Counted from the first letter of the stretch, positions 38,206 to 48,034 are shown. The stretch is 64,000 bases of DNA from Pseudomonadota bacterium (GCA_020161365.1 JAIUNU010000002.1:124001-188000), one strand, 5' to 3'. The notes: a model not told the origin generated them from the letters alone. Made by a program: numbers and translations.

Positions 38206-40698
38206 ATGAGAAACGTCCACCTGCTGGGGGTGTCCGCCCTGGCGCTCGCCATCGCTTCCCCCGCCCTGGCCCAGAGCCAGTCCAATGACAATTCGATCTC
38301 CGAGATCGTGGTCACCGCCACCAAGCGCGAACAGACGCTGCAGGACGTGCCGATCTCGGTCGCCGTCACCGGCCAACAGACGATCGAACGCGCCCAGGTG
38401 CGCGACCTGATCGACCTGCAGTCGGTCGTTCCGTCGCTGAAGGTTTCGCAGTTCAACGCGACCGGTCAGACCAACTTCGTGATCCGCGGCTTCGGCAACG
38501 GCAACGGCAACGACGGCATCGAAAGCTCGGTCGGCGTGTTCATCGACGGCGTCTACCGCTCGCGCTCGGCCGCGGCCCTGGACGACCTGCCTGAAGTCGA
38601 GCGTATCGAAGTGCTGCGCGGCCCGCAGTCGACCCTGTTCGGCAAGAACGTGTCGGCCGGCGCGATCAGCATCGTCACCAAGAAGCCGCAGTACGAGTTC
38701 GGCGGCAAGATCGAAGGCACCTACGGCAACTTCAACGCCCAGCAGGTCAAGGGCACGATCACCGGCCCGCTCAGCGACACCGTCGCGGTCCGCGTCTCGG
38801 GCAGCTACAACAAGCGCGACGGCCTGTTCACCAACCTGACCACCGGCAGCGACGTCAACAACCGTAACCGCTGGTCCATCCGCGGCGACGTGCTGGTCGA
38901 GCCCACCGACAAGCTGTCGATGCGCTTCATCGCCGACTACAACAAGATCAACGAGCGCTGCTGCGGCGTGTCGTCGATCCTGAACGGCCCGGCCACCCTG
39001 GCCATTGGCGCGGTGCTGCGCAAGCCGATCAGCGACACGACCAAGGTCTACGAGCGCAACGTGATCTTCAACACCGATCCGGAGAACAACCTCTCGGGTC
39101 GCGGCTTCTCGGGCCAGATCGACTATGACCTCAGCTTCGCCAAGCTGACCTCGATCACCGCCTACCGGAACCAGAAGAACGCGTCCTTCCAGGACATCGA
39201 CTTCACCGGCGCCGACATCTCCAACAACCGCACCGCCAACGAGATCAAGACGTTCACCCAGGAAATCCGCCTGGCCTCGAACAGCGAAGGTCCGTTCAAC
39301 TGGCTGGTCGGCGGCTTCTTCCAAGACGAGCGCCTGGATACCGGCCGCACCGTCAGCTACGGCACGGACATCCGCGCTTACGCCGACGTGCTGTCCGGCG
39401 CGGTCCCGGCCACCCTGCTGGGCGCCCTGCCGCCAGCCCTGCGCCCGGCCCTGACTGGTCGTTCGAACCTCTACGCGATCGAGTTCCTGCAAAGCCTCGT
39501 CACGCCGTCGATCCGTCCGGGCGCCACCTATTTCCAGGCCGGCCAAGGTATCGACGACTACTACAAGATGAAGCAGCGCTCGCTCTCGCTGTTCAGCCAG
39601 TTCGACTACAAGGTCACCGAGAAGCTGACCCTGACGGGCGGTCTGGCCTATCTGAAGGACACCAAGAAGGCCCAGTCGTTCGTGACCATGAACGACCCGT
39701 TCTCGGCCCTGAACCTCGGCGCCGTGCCGCAATTCACCGCGCTCGGCCTGCCGGGCAACATCTACAGCGCCCTCGGCGCGCTGCAGTTCTTCTACGGCAA
39801 CACCACCAACCACGGCCCGGTGAACTACCCGAACGCCAACGAGTCGGGTCAGCTGAAGGGTGACAAGATCACCTACGCGATCCGCGCGGCCTACGACTTC
39901 GGCGCCATCAACGCCTATGTCAGCTACTCGACGGGCTGGAAGGCCGGGGCCTACAACCTGTCGTCCGACAGCCGTCCGCCGAACGCCAACGGCGTCGGCC
40001 GCAGCGCCAATCCGGAAGACGTCGACGTTCTGGAAGCGGGCGTGAAGGCCAACTTCCCGGGCGGCTACGCCAACGTCGCGGTGTTCCAGCAGTCGATCAA
40101 GGGCTTCCAGTCCAACGCCTTCACGGGCCTGGGCTATAGCCTGGTCAACGCCGGTGAAGAGTCGGTTCGCGGCTTCGAAATCGACAGCGCCTGGCGTCCG
40201 ACCGGCTGGCTGAACCTGGGCGCTGCGGTCACCTATCTCGACCCGAAGTACGACAGCTTCACGGGCGCGGCCTGCGTGGCCTACGACACCGTGCGCTGCC
40301 CGGTCGATCCGACCACCGGCCGCCGTCCGAACTTCCGCGATCTGACGGGTGACGCCCCGGCTGGTATTCCGAAGTGGACGTTCTCGACCTCGGCGACCGT
40401 CAACCACGAGTTCGGCGACTATCAGGCCTATGCCCGCGTCGAGTACGACTACACCAGCAAGACGCACCTGACGGAAACCACGCCGCCGAACATCGCGACC
40501 TTCGGTCAGAACCTGGTCAACGCCAGCGTCGGCGTGACCAACACGGCCAAGCAGATCGAAGTGATGCTGTGGGCCCGCAACCTGACCAAGGACGACGGTC
40601 TGATCTCGACCTTCCCGACCGTGGCCCAGGACGGCAGCTATAGCGGCTATCCCAACGCCCCGCGCACCTACGGCGTGACGGTCCGCAAGACCTTCTAA
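38206..40698 (+). CDS. TonB-dependent receptor
   Basis: 830 aa. Signal peptide MRNVHLLGVSALALAIASPA ending near LAQSQ, TonB-box region SEIVVTATKREQTLQDVPI, and a plug with FVIRGFGNGNGNDGIESSVGV and VERIEVLRGPQSTLFGKN. The barrel ends in RTYGVTVRKTF with a terminal Phe. GGGAG precedes the ATG. The gene is divergent from the TetR regulator, with its operator between them. Downstream, after a terminator, is the GH2 beta-glucuronidase-like gene, so a glycan or glycoside substrate is plausible but unproven. Confidence 0.93.
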   Translation: MRNVHLLGVSALALAIASPALAQSQSNDNSISEIVVTATKREQTLQDVPISVAVTGQQTIERAQVRDLIDLQSVVPSLKVSQFNATGQTNFVIRGFGNGNGNDGIESSVGVFIDGVYRSRSAAALDDLPEVERIEVLRGPQSTLFGKNVSAGAISIVTKKPQYEFGGKIEGTYGNFNAQQVKGTITGPLSDTVAVRVSGSYNKRDGLFTNLTTGSDVNNRNRWSIRGDVLVEPTDKLSMRFIADYNKINERCCGVSSILNGPATLAIGAVLRKPISDTTKVYERNVIFNTDPENNLSGRGFSGQIDYDLSFAKLTSITAYRNQKNASFQDIDFTGADISNNRTANEIKTFTQEIRLASNSEGPFNWLVGGFFQDERLDTGRTVSYGTDIRAYADVLSGAVPATLLGALPPALRPALTGRSNLYAIEFLQSLVTPSIRPGATYFQAGQGIDDYYKMKQRSLSLFSQFDYKVTEKLTLTGGLAYLKDTKKAQSFVTMNDPFSALNLGAVPQFTALGLPGNIYSALGALQFFYGNTTNHGPVNYPNANESGQLKGDKITYAIRAAYDFGAINAYVSYSTGWKAGAYNLSSDSRPPNANGVGRSANPEDVDVLEAGVKANFPGGYANVAVFQQSIKGFQSNAFTGLGYSLVNAGEESVRGFEIDSAWRPTGWLNLGAAVTYLDPKYDSFTGAACVAYDTVRCPVDPTTGRRPNFRDLTGDAPAGIPKWTFSTSATVNHEFGDYQAYARVEYDYTSKTHLTETTPPNIATFGQNLVNASVGVTNTAKQIEVMLWARNLTKDDGLISTFPTVAQDGSYSGYPNAPRTYGVTVRKTF

Positions 40699-40722
40699 GG
40701 TCCGGCGATTACCTGAAGACCA

Positions 40723-40756
40723 GCGGCCCGGTCCTGTGATCGGGCCGCTTTTCTTT
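40723..40756 (+). terminator. Rho-independent terminator after the TonB receptor
   Basis: GCGGCCCG, a 10-nt loop and CGGGCCGC form an 8-bp stem followed by TTTTCTTT, 24 nt past the receptor stop. Confidence 0.88.
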
Positions 40757-40762
40757 GTGGTG

Positions 40763-40777
40763 AGTGGCCTGACCACT
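40763..40777. promoter_or_regulatory. FadR/UxuR-type operator candidate upstream of the GH2 gene
   Basis: AGTGGCCTGACCACT, an inverted repeat with 5-bp arms, matches the site before the 26.6-kb receptor at 12 of 15 positions. It lies between the preceding terminator and the GH2 start (40847). Confidence 0.5.
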
Positions 40778-40846
40778 TTCAGTTGCGCCCTGACCGCCCC
40801 GCGTGCTTCATCAGCGTCAAACGCCGAACGGCGGCTGGAGGACGCG

Positions 40847-42706
40847 ATGGGGATGGCCAAGAAAACCCTGGCGGGCGCGATCGGCGCCTTGGCGCTCCTG
40901 GCGCCGGCCCTCGGACTGACCGCGCCCCTGACCCTGACCCGCGCCGACACGCGCGCCGGCGTCGATCTCTCCGGAACCTGGCGCTATTCGGTCGATCCTT
41001 ATCGGGATGGGCTGGCGGGCTTCCACCGGGGACCGGCGGGCGAAGGCCACCGGCGCTATGACGATGTCGATGTCGACGCCGTCACCCGGGCGAAGCCGAA
41101 CGCGCTCTACGAGTACGACATGGACCGCAGCCCCACGGCCACGCTGCCGCAGGGCTGGATCGGCCACGACCCCACCCTGCGCTATTACCAGGGCCTGATG
41201 TGGTACCAGCGTCGCTTCGACGCCCCGGCCCTGAAGCCCGGCCAGCGCGCCTTCCTGCGGTTCGAGGCCGTCAACTACACCGCCAAGGTCTATCTGAACG
41301 GCAAGGCCGTCGGCGAGCACGAGGGCGGCTTCACGCCGTTCTCGATGGAGGTCACCGACACCCTGCGCGCCAGCAACAACCAGCTCACCGTTGGGGTCGA
41401 CTCGACGCCCCTGGCTGATGGCGTCCCCCCACCCGTGACCGACTGGGAGAACTATGGCGGCATAACCCGGCCGATGCGCCTGGTGATCACCCCGGCCACC
41501 TTCGTGGACGAGGCCTGGGTGCGCTTGTCCAAGGACGGGAAGATCGCCGCCACGATCCGGCTCAACGGCCCCGAGGCGGCGGGCCGCGAGGTGCGCGTGC
41601 GGATCGGCGAACTAGGCGTTGCGCTGGCGGGCAGAACCGACGCGAACGGCGTGCTGAACGCCGCCGTCGCCGCGCCCCGGAGCCTGGTGCGCTGGTCGCC
41701 CGAAACGCCCCGGCTGTACGATGTCGTGGTCGAGACGGGCGAGGATCGCCTGACCGACCGGATCGGCTTGCGCACCATCGAGACCCGGGGCTCCGAGATC
41801 CTCCTGAACGGCAAGCCGATCTTCCTGCGCGGTATCTCGTTGCATGAGGAGGAGTTCGGCGAGAACCCGACCCGAACGATCACCGAAGCCAGCGCCCGGG
41901 CGCTGCTGTCCGAGGTCAAGCAGGGCCTGCATGGCAACTTCGTACGGCTGGCCCACTACCCGCACAGCGAGATCATGACCCGCGTCGCCGACGAGATGGG
42001 CCTCCTCGTCTGGAGCGAGATCCCGGTCTACTGGCTGGTCGATTTCGACAATCCGCGCACCCTGGCGCTGGCCCGCGGGATGCTGGCCGACAACATCCGC
42101 CGCGACCGCAACCGCGCCTCGATCATCCTGTGGAGCGTGGCCAACGAGACGCCGATCAGCGCGCCGCGCAACCGCTTCCTCTATCAGTTGATCGACGACG
42201 TCCGCGCCCTCGACGACAGCCGGCTGGTGACCGCCGCCCTGCTCACCGATCGCAAGACCGTGGACGGCCAGGTGGTGATGGGCCTCAACGACCCGCTGGC
42301 CGAGAGGCTCGATGTGCTGGCGGCCAACACCTACAACGGCTGGTACAGCAACGACGCGCTCGACGCCCTGCCGGCCATGACCTGGCGCGCGACCGACAAG
42401 CCGATGGTCTTCTCGGAATTCGGAGCCGACGCTCTGGCCGGCTTCACCGACCCCGCGCTGAGGCGCAAGTTCTCCGAGGACTTCCAGAAGACCTACTACG
42501 AAAAGACCTTGGCCATGGCCGACAAGGCCCCGACTCTGCGCGGGATTTCGCCCTGGATCCTCAAGGACTTCCGCGCCCCTCGCCGCCAGCACCCGATCTA
42601 TCAGCAGGGGTGGAACCGCAAGGGCCTGCTGTCGCCCACCGGTCGCCGCAAGCCCGCCTTCTACGTGCTGCGTGACTACTTCAAGGCGCGGGAAGCGGCC
42701 CGGTAG
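40847..42706 (+). CDS. Glycoside hydrolase family 2, beta-glucuronidase-like
   Basis: 619 aa with a signal peptide (MGMAKKTLAGAIGALALLAP). A sugar-binding jelly roll, an Ig-like domain and a TIM barrel can be traced. The acid/base Glu is in ILWSVANETP and the nucleophile Glu in MVFSEFGAD. Near the C-terminus GWNRKGLLSPTGRRKPAFYVL contains the N-x-K motif that in beta-glucuronidases contacts the sugar carboxylate, so glucuronides are favoured over galactosides. ATG 40847 follows GGAGG; the longer in-frame start at 40736 lies in the terminator. A shared FadR-type site upstream ties it to mannonate dehydratase and the uronyl hydrolases. GH3 follows 101 nt downstream. Confidence 0.88.
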   Translation: MGMAKKTLAGAIGALALLAPALGLTAPLTLTRADTRAGVDLSGTWRYSVDPYRDGLAGFHRGPAGEGHRRYDDVDVDAVTRAKPNALYEYDMDRSPTATLPQGWIGHDPTLRYYQGLMWYQRRFDAPALKPGQRAFLRFEAVNYTAKVYLNGKAVGEHEGGFTPFSMEVTDTLRASNNQLTVGVDSTPLADGVPPPVTDWENYGGITRPMRLVITPATFVDEAWVRLSKDGKIAATIRLNGPEAAGREVRVRIGELGVALAGRTDANGVLNAAVAAPRSLVRWSPETPRLYDVVVETGEDRLTDRIGLRTIETRGSEILLNGKPIFLRGISLHEEEFGENPTRTITEASARALLSEVKQGLHGNFVRLAHYPHSEIMTRVADEMGLLVWSEIPVYWLVDFDNPRTLALARGMLADNIRRDRNRASIILWSVANETPISAPRNRFLYQLIDDVRALDDSRLVTAALLTDRKTVDGQVVMGLNDPLAERLDVLAANTYNGWYSNDALDALPAMTWRATDKPMVFSEFGADALAGFTDPALRRKFSEDFQKTYYEKTLAMADKAPTLRGISPWILKDFRAPRRQHPIYQQGWNRKGLLSPTGRRKPAFYVLRDYFKAREAAR

Positions 42707-42746
42707 CCCCGCAACCCTAGACCAAGGTCGCAGTGGCGGCGAAGTG

Positions 42747-42762
42747 ATGACAGCGTTATCAT
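42747..42762. promoter_or_regulatory. LacI-type operator candidate upstream of the GH3 gene
   Basis: ATGACAGCGTTATCAT is palindromic at 14 of 16 positions around a central CG, the usual form of LacI-family operators. It lies 44 bp before the GH3 start. Confidence 0.5.
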
Positions 42763-42806
42763 TCCGCCGTCTCCAGAGACGCAGGCTCAAGTACGGCGGG
42801 GATCGC

Positions 42807-45092
42807 ATGACGACGCGGCGCGATATGATGGCGGGCGGCCTCGCCCTGGCGACCAGCCTTCTGACCCCGCGCCCCGGGACCGCACAGCCCCTGAACGCCG
42901 TCCACGTCCGCAAGGTCGAGGACCTACTCTCGCGCATGACGCTGGACGAGAAGATCGGCCAGATGCACCAGCCGCCTGGCGGTCGGCAGAAGGCGCTGAA
43001 CTCACGGATCGACGCGGCGGCGCTGGATCTCGTCCGCCGGGGCGGCGTGGGCTCGTACCTGCACGTGGCCGGCGCCCAGTTCCTGCGAGACCTGCAGAAG
43101 GTGGCGGTCGAGGAATCGCGGCTGAAGATCCCGCTGCTGTTCGCCATCGATGTCGTGCACGGTTACCGCACGCTCTATCCTGTCCCGCTGGCCATGGCGG
43201 CCACCTTCGATCCCGAGGCCTACCGCGCCTGCGCGCGCATGGCGGCGGTCGAGACCAGCGTCGCCGGGCTGCACTGGACCTTCGCGCCGATGGTCGACGT
43301 GGCTCGCGATCCCCGCTGGGGCCGGGTGGTCGAAGGTGCGGGCGAGGATCCGTATCTTGGCGCGGTTATGGGCGTGGCCCAGACCGAGGGCTTCCAGACC
43401 CGAAACCTCGCCGGCCGCGACACCGTGTTGGCCTGCGTCAAGCACTTCGGGGCCTATGGCGCGGTGGCGGGCGGCCGCGACTACGACAGCGCCGACATCT
43501 CGGAGCGCACGTTGCACGAGGTGATCCTGCCGCCCTTCGCCGCCGGCAAGGCGGCGGGCGCGGGCTCGTTCATGACCGCCTTCAACGACATCGGCGGCGT
43601 GCCGACCACCGCCAATGCGGCCCTGGTGCGCGGCCTGCTGCGCGACAAGTGGGGCTTTGACGGCATCGTGGTCAGCGACTGGAACGCCATCGCCGAGTTG
43701 ATCGCCCACGGCGTGGCCGAGACGCCGGTCCAGGCTGCGGCCCTGGCCCTGAAGGCCGGCGTCGACATGGACATGGCCGGCGGCGTCTATGCCGCGCATC
43801 TGAAGACCGCCGTCGCCGAAGACCCCAGCCTGCTGCCGCTGATCGACCAGGCCGTGACCCACATCCTGATGACCAAGGCCCGCCTGGGGCTGTTCGACGA
43901 TCCCTACCGCTTTGGCGATGTCGCCCGCGAGAAGACCGTGATGGTCTCGGCCCCGCACCGAGCCATCGCCCGCGACGCGGCGCGCAAGTCAGTGGTGCTG
44001 CTGAAGAACGACGGCGGCGTCCTGCCCCTGGCCAGGGGCGCCAAGGTCGCCGTGGTCGGCGCCTTGGCCGACGACGCCCGCAGCGCCATCGGGTCTTGGA
44101 AGGCGCGCGGCGAGGAAACCGACGCTGTCACGCTGGTCACGGCGCTCAGGGCCCGCCTTCCAGACCTCGTCTACGCGCCCGGCGCCGCGCCCCGCGCTGA
44201 CGACCTGGCAGGCGTCGCCACAGCCGTCGAGGCGGCCAAGGCCGCCGATGTCACTGTGCTGGTGGTCGGCGAGGATTTCGACCACAGCGCCGAATCCCGC
44301 AGCCGCTCGGAGCTTTCCCTCCCCGGCGGGCAGAAGGCGTTGGCGGACGCGATCCTGGCCACCGGCAAGCCTGTGGTGCTGCTGATCATGGGCGGTCGGC
44401 CGCTGGCCATCCCCGACCTACTGGGCAAGGCGCCCGCCGCGCTGATGACCTGGCTGCTGGGCGTGGAGAGCGGTACGGCCCTCGCCGACATCCTGCTGGG
44501 CGAGGTTTCACCGGCAGGCCGCCTGCCGATGGGCCTGCCACGTACGGCGGGCGCCCTGCCGGAGACCTATGCCCACTACCCCACCGGCCGCCCCGCCGAC
44601 CCGGATCTGGCCAAGGACACCACGCGCTATCACGACCTGGACGTCGGGCCCGTCTATCCGTTCGGACACGGCCTGTCCTACGCCCGCTTCGACTATTCCG
44701 GGCTTGCGCTCGACAAGGCCGCGATCGGCGACGGCGAAACCCTTTCCGCTACGCTGACCGTCACCAACACCGGCAAGGTGACCGCCGACGAGGTCGTGCA
44801 GCTCTACATGCGCGATCCGGTCGCGGCCGTAGCCCGGCCGGTGATGGCGCTGCGGGGCTTCCGCCGCCTGACGCTGAAGCCTGGCGAGACCCGGCGTCTG
44901 ACCTTCACCCTCTCGGCGCGACAGTGCGCGTTCTGGGACGGGGGGCGCTGGCGGATCGAGAAGGGCCGGATCGACCTGATGGTCGGCGCCTCGTCGGCCG
45001 ACATCCGGGCGCGCGCCGCCTTCATGATCGACCAGGACGGATTGAGCGACACCTCGCCCGCCGCGATCCTGACGCCCGTCACGGTGACCTAA
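42807..45092 (+). CDS. bglX: Glycoside hydrolase family 3 beta-glucosidase/xylosidase
   Basis: 761 aa. A Tat-like or Sec signal (MTTRRDMMAGGLALATSLLT) directs it to the periplasm. The TIM-barrel domain includes LLFAIDVVHGYRTLYPVPLA, GRVVEGAGEDPYLG and the nucleophile motif GFDGIVVSDWNAI. The second alpha/beta domain starts around KSVVLLKNDGGVLPL, and a fibronectin-III-like domain ends the protein (VTNTGKVTADEVVQLYM). It matches BglX in length and layout. The start at 42807 follows GGCGGGG; longer readings to 42672 overlap the GH2 gene. It removes beta-linked glucose or xylose from oligosaccharides. It is convergent with the GH43 gene, 8 nt apart. Confidence 0.92.
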   Translation: MTTRRDMMAGGLALATSLLTPRPGTAQPLNAVHVRKVEDLLSRMTLDEKIGQMHQPPGGRQKALNSRIDAAALDLVRRGGVGSYLHVAGAQFLRDLQKVAVEESRLKIPLLFAIDVVHGYRTLYPVPLAMAATFDPEAYRACARMAAVETSVAGLHWTFAPMVDVARDPRWGRVVEGAGEDPYLGAVMGVAQTEGFQTRNLAGRDTVLACVKHFGAYGAVAGGRDYDSADISERTLHEVILPPFAAGKAAGAGSFMTAFNDIGGVPTTANAALVRGLLRDKWGFDGIVVSDWNAIAELIAHGVAETPVQAAALALKAGVDMDMAGGVYAAHLKTAVAEDPSLLPLIDQAVTHILMTKARLGLFDDPYRFGDVAREKTVMVSAPHRAIARDAARKSVVLLKNDGGVLPLARGAKVAVVGALADDARSAIGSWKARGEETDAVTLVTALRARLPDLVYAPGAAPRADDLAGVATAVEAAKAADVTVLVVGEDFDHSAESRSRSELSLPGGQKALADAILATGKPVVLLIMGGRPLAIPDLLGKAPAALMTWLLGVESGTALADILLGEVSPAGRLPMGLPRTAGALPETYAHYPTGRPADPDLAKDTTRYHDLDVGPVYPFGHGLSYARFDYSGLALDKAAIGDGETLSATLTVTNTGKVTADEVVQLYMRDPVAAVARPVMALRGFRRLTLKPGETRRLTFTLSARQCAFWDGGRWRIEKGRIDLMVGASSADIRARAAFMIDQDGLSDTSPAAILTPVTVT

Positions 45093-45100
45093 GGCAAACG

Positions 45101-46738
45101 CTACGCGATCTCGCGGCGGTAGGCCCGCTCCTCGTAGTCGAACCAGTCGAAGTCCGCCGGAGCGCCCATGCCAGAGCCATCCTGGCAAGCCATACCGACG
45201 AAGGCGCCGGTGAAGTTCGGCGCGCCCGGCGTGGTCGCCTCGTCCGACAGGATGGACGCGTCGAATACCTCGGGCAGCCAGCGCCACGCGCCGCCGTCCT
45301 GCCGATAGCCGAAGCGCAGCCGCTCGAAATCGACCTCGACCCGCAGCTCGACCGGGCCCGCCGCCAGCGCCGTCGGCGTGGTGAAGCTGTCGGTCTGCGG
45401 ACTGTCGGGCGAGCAGGTCATGACCCGCAGATGCTTGCCGTCCTCGGCGTCGTGGGTGACGTGCAGATAGTGAAGCTTTGAGCCGTTGTAGTAGCAGACC
45501 AGCCCGGCCGACTGCTGGAAATGCGCCGGTTCGAAGTCCAGGACCGTGGCGGCGGAGAAGCAGTGCGCCTGCTGGCGGCGCGCGACCAGGGCCTGGGTGA
45601 ACAGGCTGCCCAGGCTCTCGCGTCCGTGGAGCCGCAGAAAGCCTGGCCGCGCCGTCAGGCTGAAGATCGTCTCCGGATAGGGGGTTCGCAGCCACTGGAA
45701 GTCGATCGGCAACCTATCGGCGTCGAAGTCTTCCCGCACCGGAGCGGCGGGCCAGGCGTGATCCGTCAGGCCGGCGCCGGGGGTATCAAGCGTCGGATCG
45801 CCCGAACCATCCAGCGTGCGGGGCCAGCCGTCGGCGCCCCAGGTCAGCTTCTGAATGGCTGTCTCGCGGCCCAGCACGCATCGTCCGCGGCCCGGCAGTG
45901 GCCGCCCGCAGAGATAGACGATGTAGGTCTCGCCGTCGGCGGTCTCGACCAGATCGCCGTGGCCGGCGCGTTGCAGCGGCGCGTGGGGACGGTCCCGCGC
46001 GGTGATCAGATAGGTGTCGGGATGCAGCTCATACGGGCCGTCGATCGCGCGGGACCGGGCCAGTGTCGCGGCGTGACCCCAGCCCGTGCCGCCCTCGGCC
46101 GTGATCAGGTAGTACCAGCCGTCACGCTTGTAGAGGTGCGGCGCTTCAGTGAGGCCGATCGGCGTGCCTTCGAAGATCACCTTGCGCTCGCCCACCAGCC
46201 GCTGCTCGGCGACGGAGAACTCCTGCAGCACGATGCCGGCGAACCGGTTGCGACCAGGGCGGTGATCCCACAGCTGGTTGACGAGCCACTTGCGCCCGTC
46301 GTCGTCGTGGAACAGCGATGGATCGAATCCGGAGCTGTTCAGGTGAACGGGGTCCGACCACGCGCCGTCGATCGTTTCGCAGGTCGTTAGGTAGTTGTGG
46401 AAGTCGCGCAACGAGGCGCCCGAGGCGCCGCCGACCGTGGTGCGGCCGTAGCGCTTCACATCGGTGAAGATCAGCCAGAAGCGGCCGTCGGCGTGCGTCA
46501 GGCATGGCGCCCAGACCCCGCAGCCGTCCGGATCGCCCATCATGTTCAACTGGCTGGGTCTCTGTAGCGGCCGGCTCAGCAGGCGCCAGTTCCGCAGGTC
46601 GCGCGAGTGGTGGATCTGTACGCCGGGGAACCACTCGAAGGTCGAGGTGGCGATGTAATAGTCCTCGCCGACCCGGACGATCGACGGGTCGGGATTGAAG
46701 CCGCGCAGGATCGGGTTGCGGATCAGGTCGTTGTTCAT
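45101..46738 (-). CDS. Glycoside hydrolase family 43 beta-xylosidase/arabinosidase
   Basis: 545 aa, no signal peptide, so cytoplasmic. The five-bladed propeller shows the general base Asp in FNPDPSIVRVGEDYYIATSTF (spread at residues 14-34), the middle Asp in GFDPSLFHDDDGRKWL, and the acid Glu in GLTEAPHLYKRDGWYYL. A C-terminal beta-sandwich (GH43_C2 type) follows from about residue 335. Length and layout match Selenomonas-type beta-xylosidases. The start ATG 46738 overlaps the MFS stop (ATGA), so transporter and enzyme are coupled. A XylR-like operator stands upstream of the transporter, fitting xylo-oligosaccharide import and cleavage. Confidence 0.93.
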   Translation of the reverse strand: MNNDLIRNPILRGFNPDPSIVRVGEDYYIATSTFEWFPGVQIHHSRDLRNWRLLSRPLQRPSQLNMMGDPDGCGVWAPCLTHADGRFWLIFTDVKRYGRTTVGGASGASLRDFHNYLTTCETIDGAWSDPVHLNSSGFDPSLFHDDDGRKWLVNQLWDHRPGRNRFAGIVLQEFSVAEQRLVGERKVIFEGTPIGLTEAPHLYKRDGWYYLITAEGGTGWGHAATLARSRAIDGPYELHPDTYLITARDRPHAPLQRAGHGDLVETADGETYIVYLCGRPLPGRGRCVLGRETAIQKLTWGADGWPRTLDGSGDPTLDTPGAGLTDHAWPAAPVREDFDADRLPIDFQWLRTPYPETIFSLTARPGFLRLHGRESLGSLFTQALVARRQQAHCFSAATVLDFEPAHFQQSAGLVCYYNGSKLHYLHVTHDAEDGKHLRVMTCSPDSPQTDSFTTPTALAAGPVELRVEVDFERLRFGYRQDGGAWRWLPEVFDASILSDEATTPGAPNFTGAFVGMACQDGSGMGAPADFDWFDYEERAYRREIA

Positions 46739-47997
46739 GCGGCGGCCTTGGCGGGGGCGGCGCGGTCCTTGACCAGCGTCCAGAGCAGCACGGCGCCGGC
46801 GATGTCCAGCACGCCCAGGGCGACGAAGAACGGGTCGTAGCCGATCTTGGTCACCAGGCCGCCGATCAGCAGCGAGAACAGCAGCAGGCCCAGATTGCCC
46901 ATCATGCCGGCCAGCCCCGCGACGGTCGCCACCTCGTTTCGCCGGAACAGGTCCGAGGCCATGGTGATCACGGTCACCGACAGCGTCTGGTGAGCGAAAC
47001 CGCCCAGGCACAGCAGGGCGATGGCGGCGTAGGCGCTTTCGACCTTGCCCACGAACATCATGCCCGTCATCAGCACCGCACCCAGGGTGAAGGCGATGCG
47101 GCGGGCGTTGATCAGCGAGACGCCGCGCTTCTGCAGGAACATGGCGATCACCGGCCCGGCCATGCAGCCAAGATCGGCGGCCACGAACGGCATCCAGGCG
47201 AACAGCGCGATCTGCTTCAGGTCGAAACCTCGCGTCTGGGAGAGATAGAGCGGCACCCAGAACGACAGCGTGCCCCAGGTGGGGTCGGCCAGGAAGCGCG
47301 GCAGGGCGATGCCCCAGAACTGTCCTTGCTTGAGGATCGACAGGACGGAGGGGCGGCCCGCCACGGCGTCCAGGTGAGCCTCCTGCCCCGCCGCGATCAG
47401 CGCCCGCTCCTCTTCGGTCATCGACGGATGCTTGTCGGGCGCGCGATAGCAGACCAGCCAGAGCACCACCCAGGCTAGGCCCATCACGCCGGTCAGCACG
47501 AAGGCTGCGCGCCAGTTCCAGGTGAGAACCGCCCAGACGACCAGTGGCGGCGCGAGCACCGAGCCGATCGAGGCGCCGATATTGAACACCCCGCCGGCGA
47601 AGCCGCGTTCCTTGGCGGGAAACCAGGTGGCCACGGCCTTCATGCCCGCCGGCTGCGCCGAGCCCTCGGCCAGGCCGAGCAGGCCGCGCAGCACCGCAAA
47701 GCCCTGCCAGTTGTTGGCCAGACCGTGCGCCATGGCGATCAGCGACCAGGCGGCGGCGAAGACGGCGAAGCCGGTGCGCAGGCCCAGCGTGTCCAGGATA
47801 TAGCCGCAGACCGGCTGCAGCATGATCCCCAGCTGGAAGGCGCTGGTGATCCACGAGTACTCGGTCACCGAGATGCCGAGGTCCTTCATCAGGGTCGGCG
47901 CCGCCACCCCCATCGTCGACCGGGTCAGGTAGTTGACGATCGCGCCCAGCATCACCAGGCCGATGATCCACCAGCGCAGGGCTTTCAGTTTCGGCAA
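46735..47997 (-). CDS. MFS transporter coupled to the GH43 xylosidase
   Basis: 420 aa with about 12 membrane helices. It has the ACS-type blocks NYLTRSTMGVAAPTLMKDLGI and GLAEGSAQPAGMKAVATWFPAKERGFAGG, in the same family as the transporter at 32480-33727. Its stop overlaps the GH43 start by 4 nt, so it probably imports the xylosidase substrate (a short xyloside or xylo-oligosaccharide) across the inner membrane. This is inferred from coupling. Upstream, in the 100-nt gap to the next gene, is a LacI-type operator resembling that of XylR. Confidence 0.9.
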   Translation of the reverse strand: MPKLKALRWWIIGLVMLGAIVNYLTRSTMGVAAPTLMKDLGISVTEYSWITSAFQLGIMLQPVCGYILDTLGLRTGFAVFAAAWSLIAMAHGLANNWQGFAVLRGLLGLAEGSAQPAGMKAVATWFPAKERGFAGGVFNIGASIGSVLAPPLVVWAVLTWNWRAAFVLTGVMGLAWVVLWLVCYRAPDKHPSMTEEERALIAAGQEAHLDAVAGRPSVLSILKQGQFWGIALPRFLADPTWGTLSFWVPLYLSQTRGFDLKQIALFAWMPFVAADLGCMAGPVIAMFLQKRGVSLINARRIAFTLGAVLMTGMMFVGKVESAYAAIALLCLGGFAHQTLSVTVITMASDLFRRNEVATVAGLAGMMGNLGLLLFSLLIGGLVTKIGYDPFFVALGVLDIAGAVLLWTLVKDRAAPAKAAA

Positions 47998-48034
47998 GGC
48001 GGCTCCCCCTTCGGGGCCTCGGCGGCCCCGCTCT

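Noticed and set aside
37994-38209. 71-codon plus-strand frame upstream of the TonB receptor
   Set aside because: No ribosome-binding site or recognisable pattern, and it overlaps the receptor start and regulatory region.
45101-47971. 956-codon minus-strand frame that joins GH43 to upstream sequence
   Set aside because: The upstream part is out of frame with the real MFS transporter; GH43 starts at the ATGA overlap at 46738, so there is no fusion protein.
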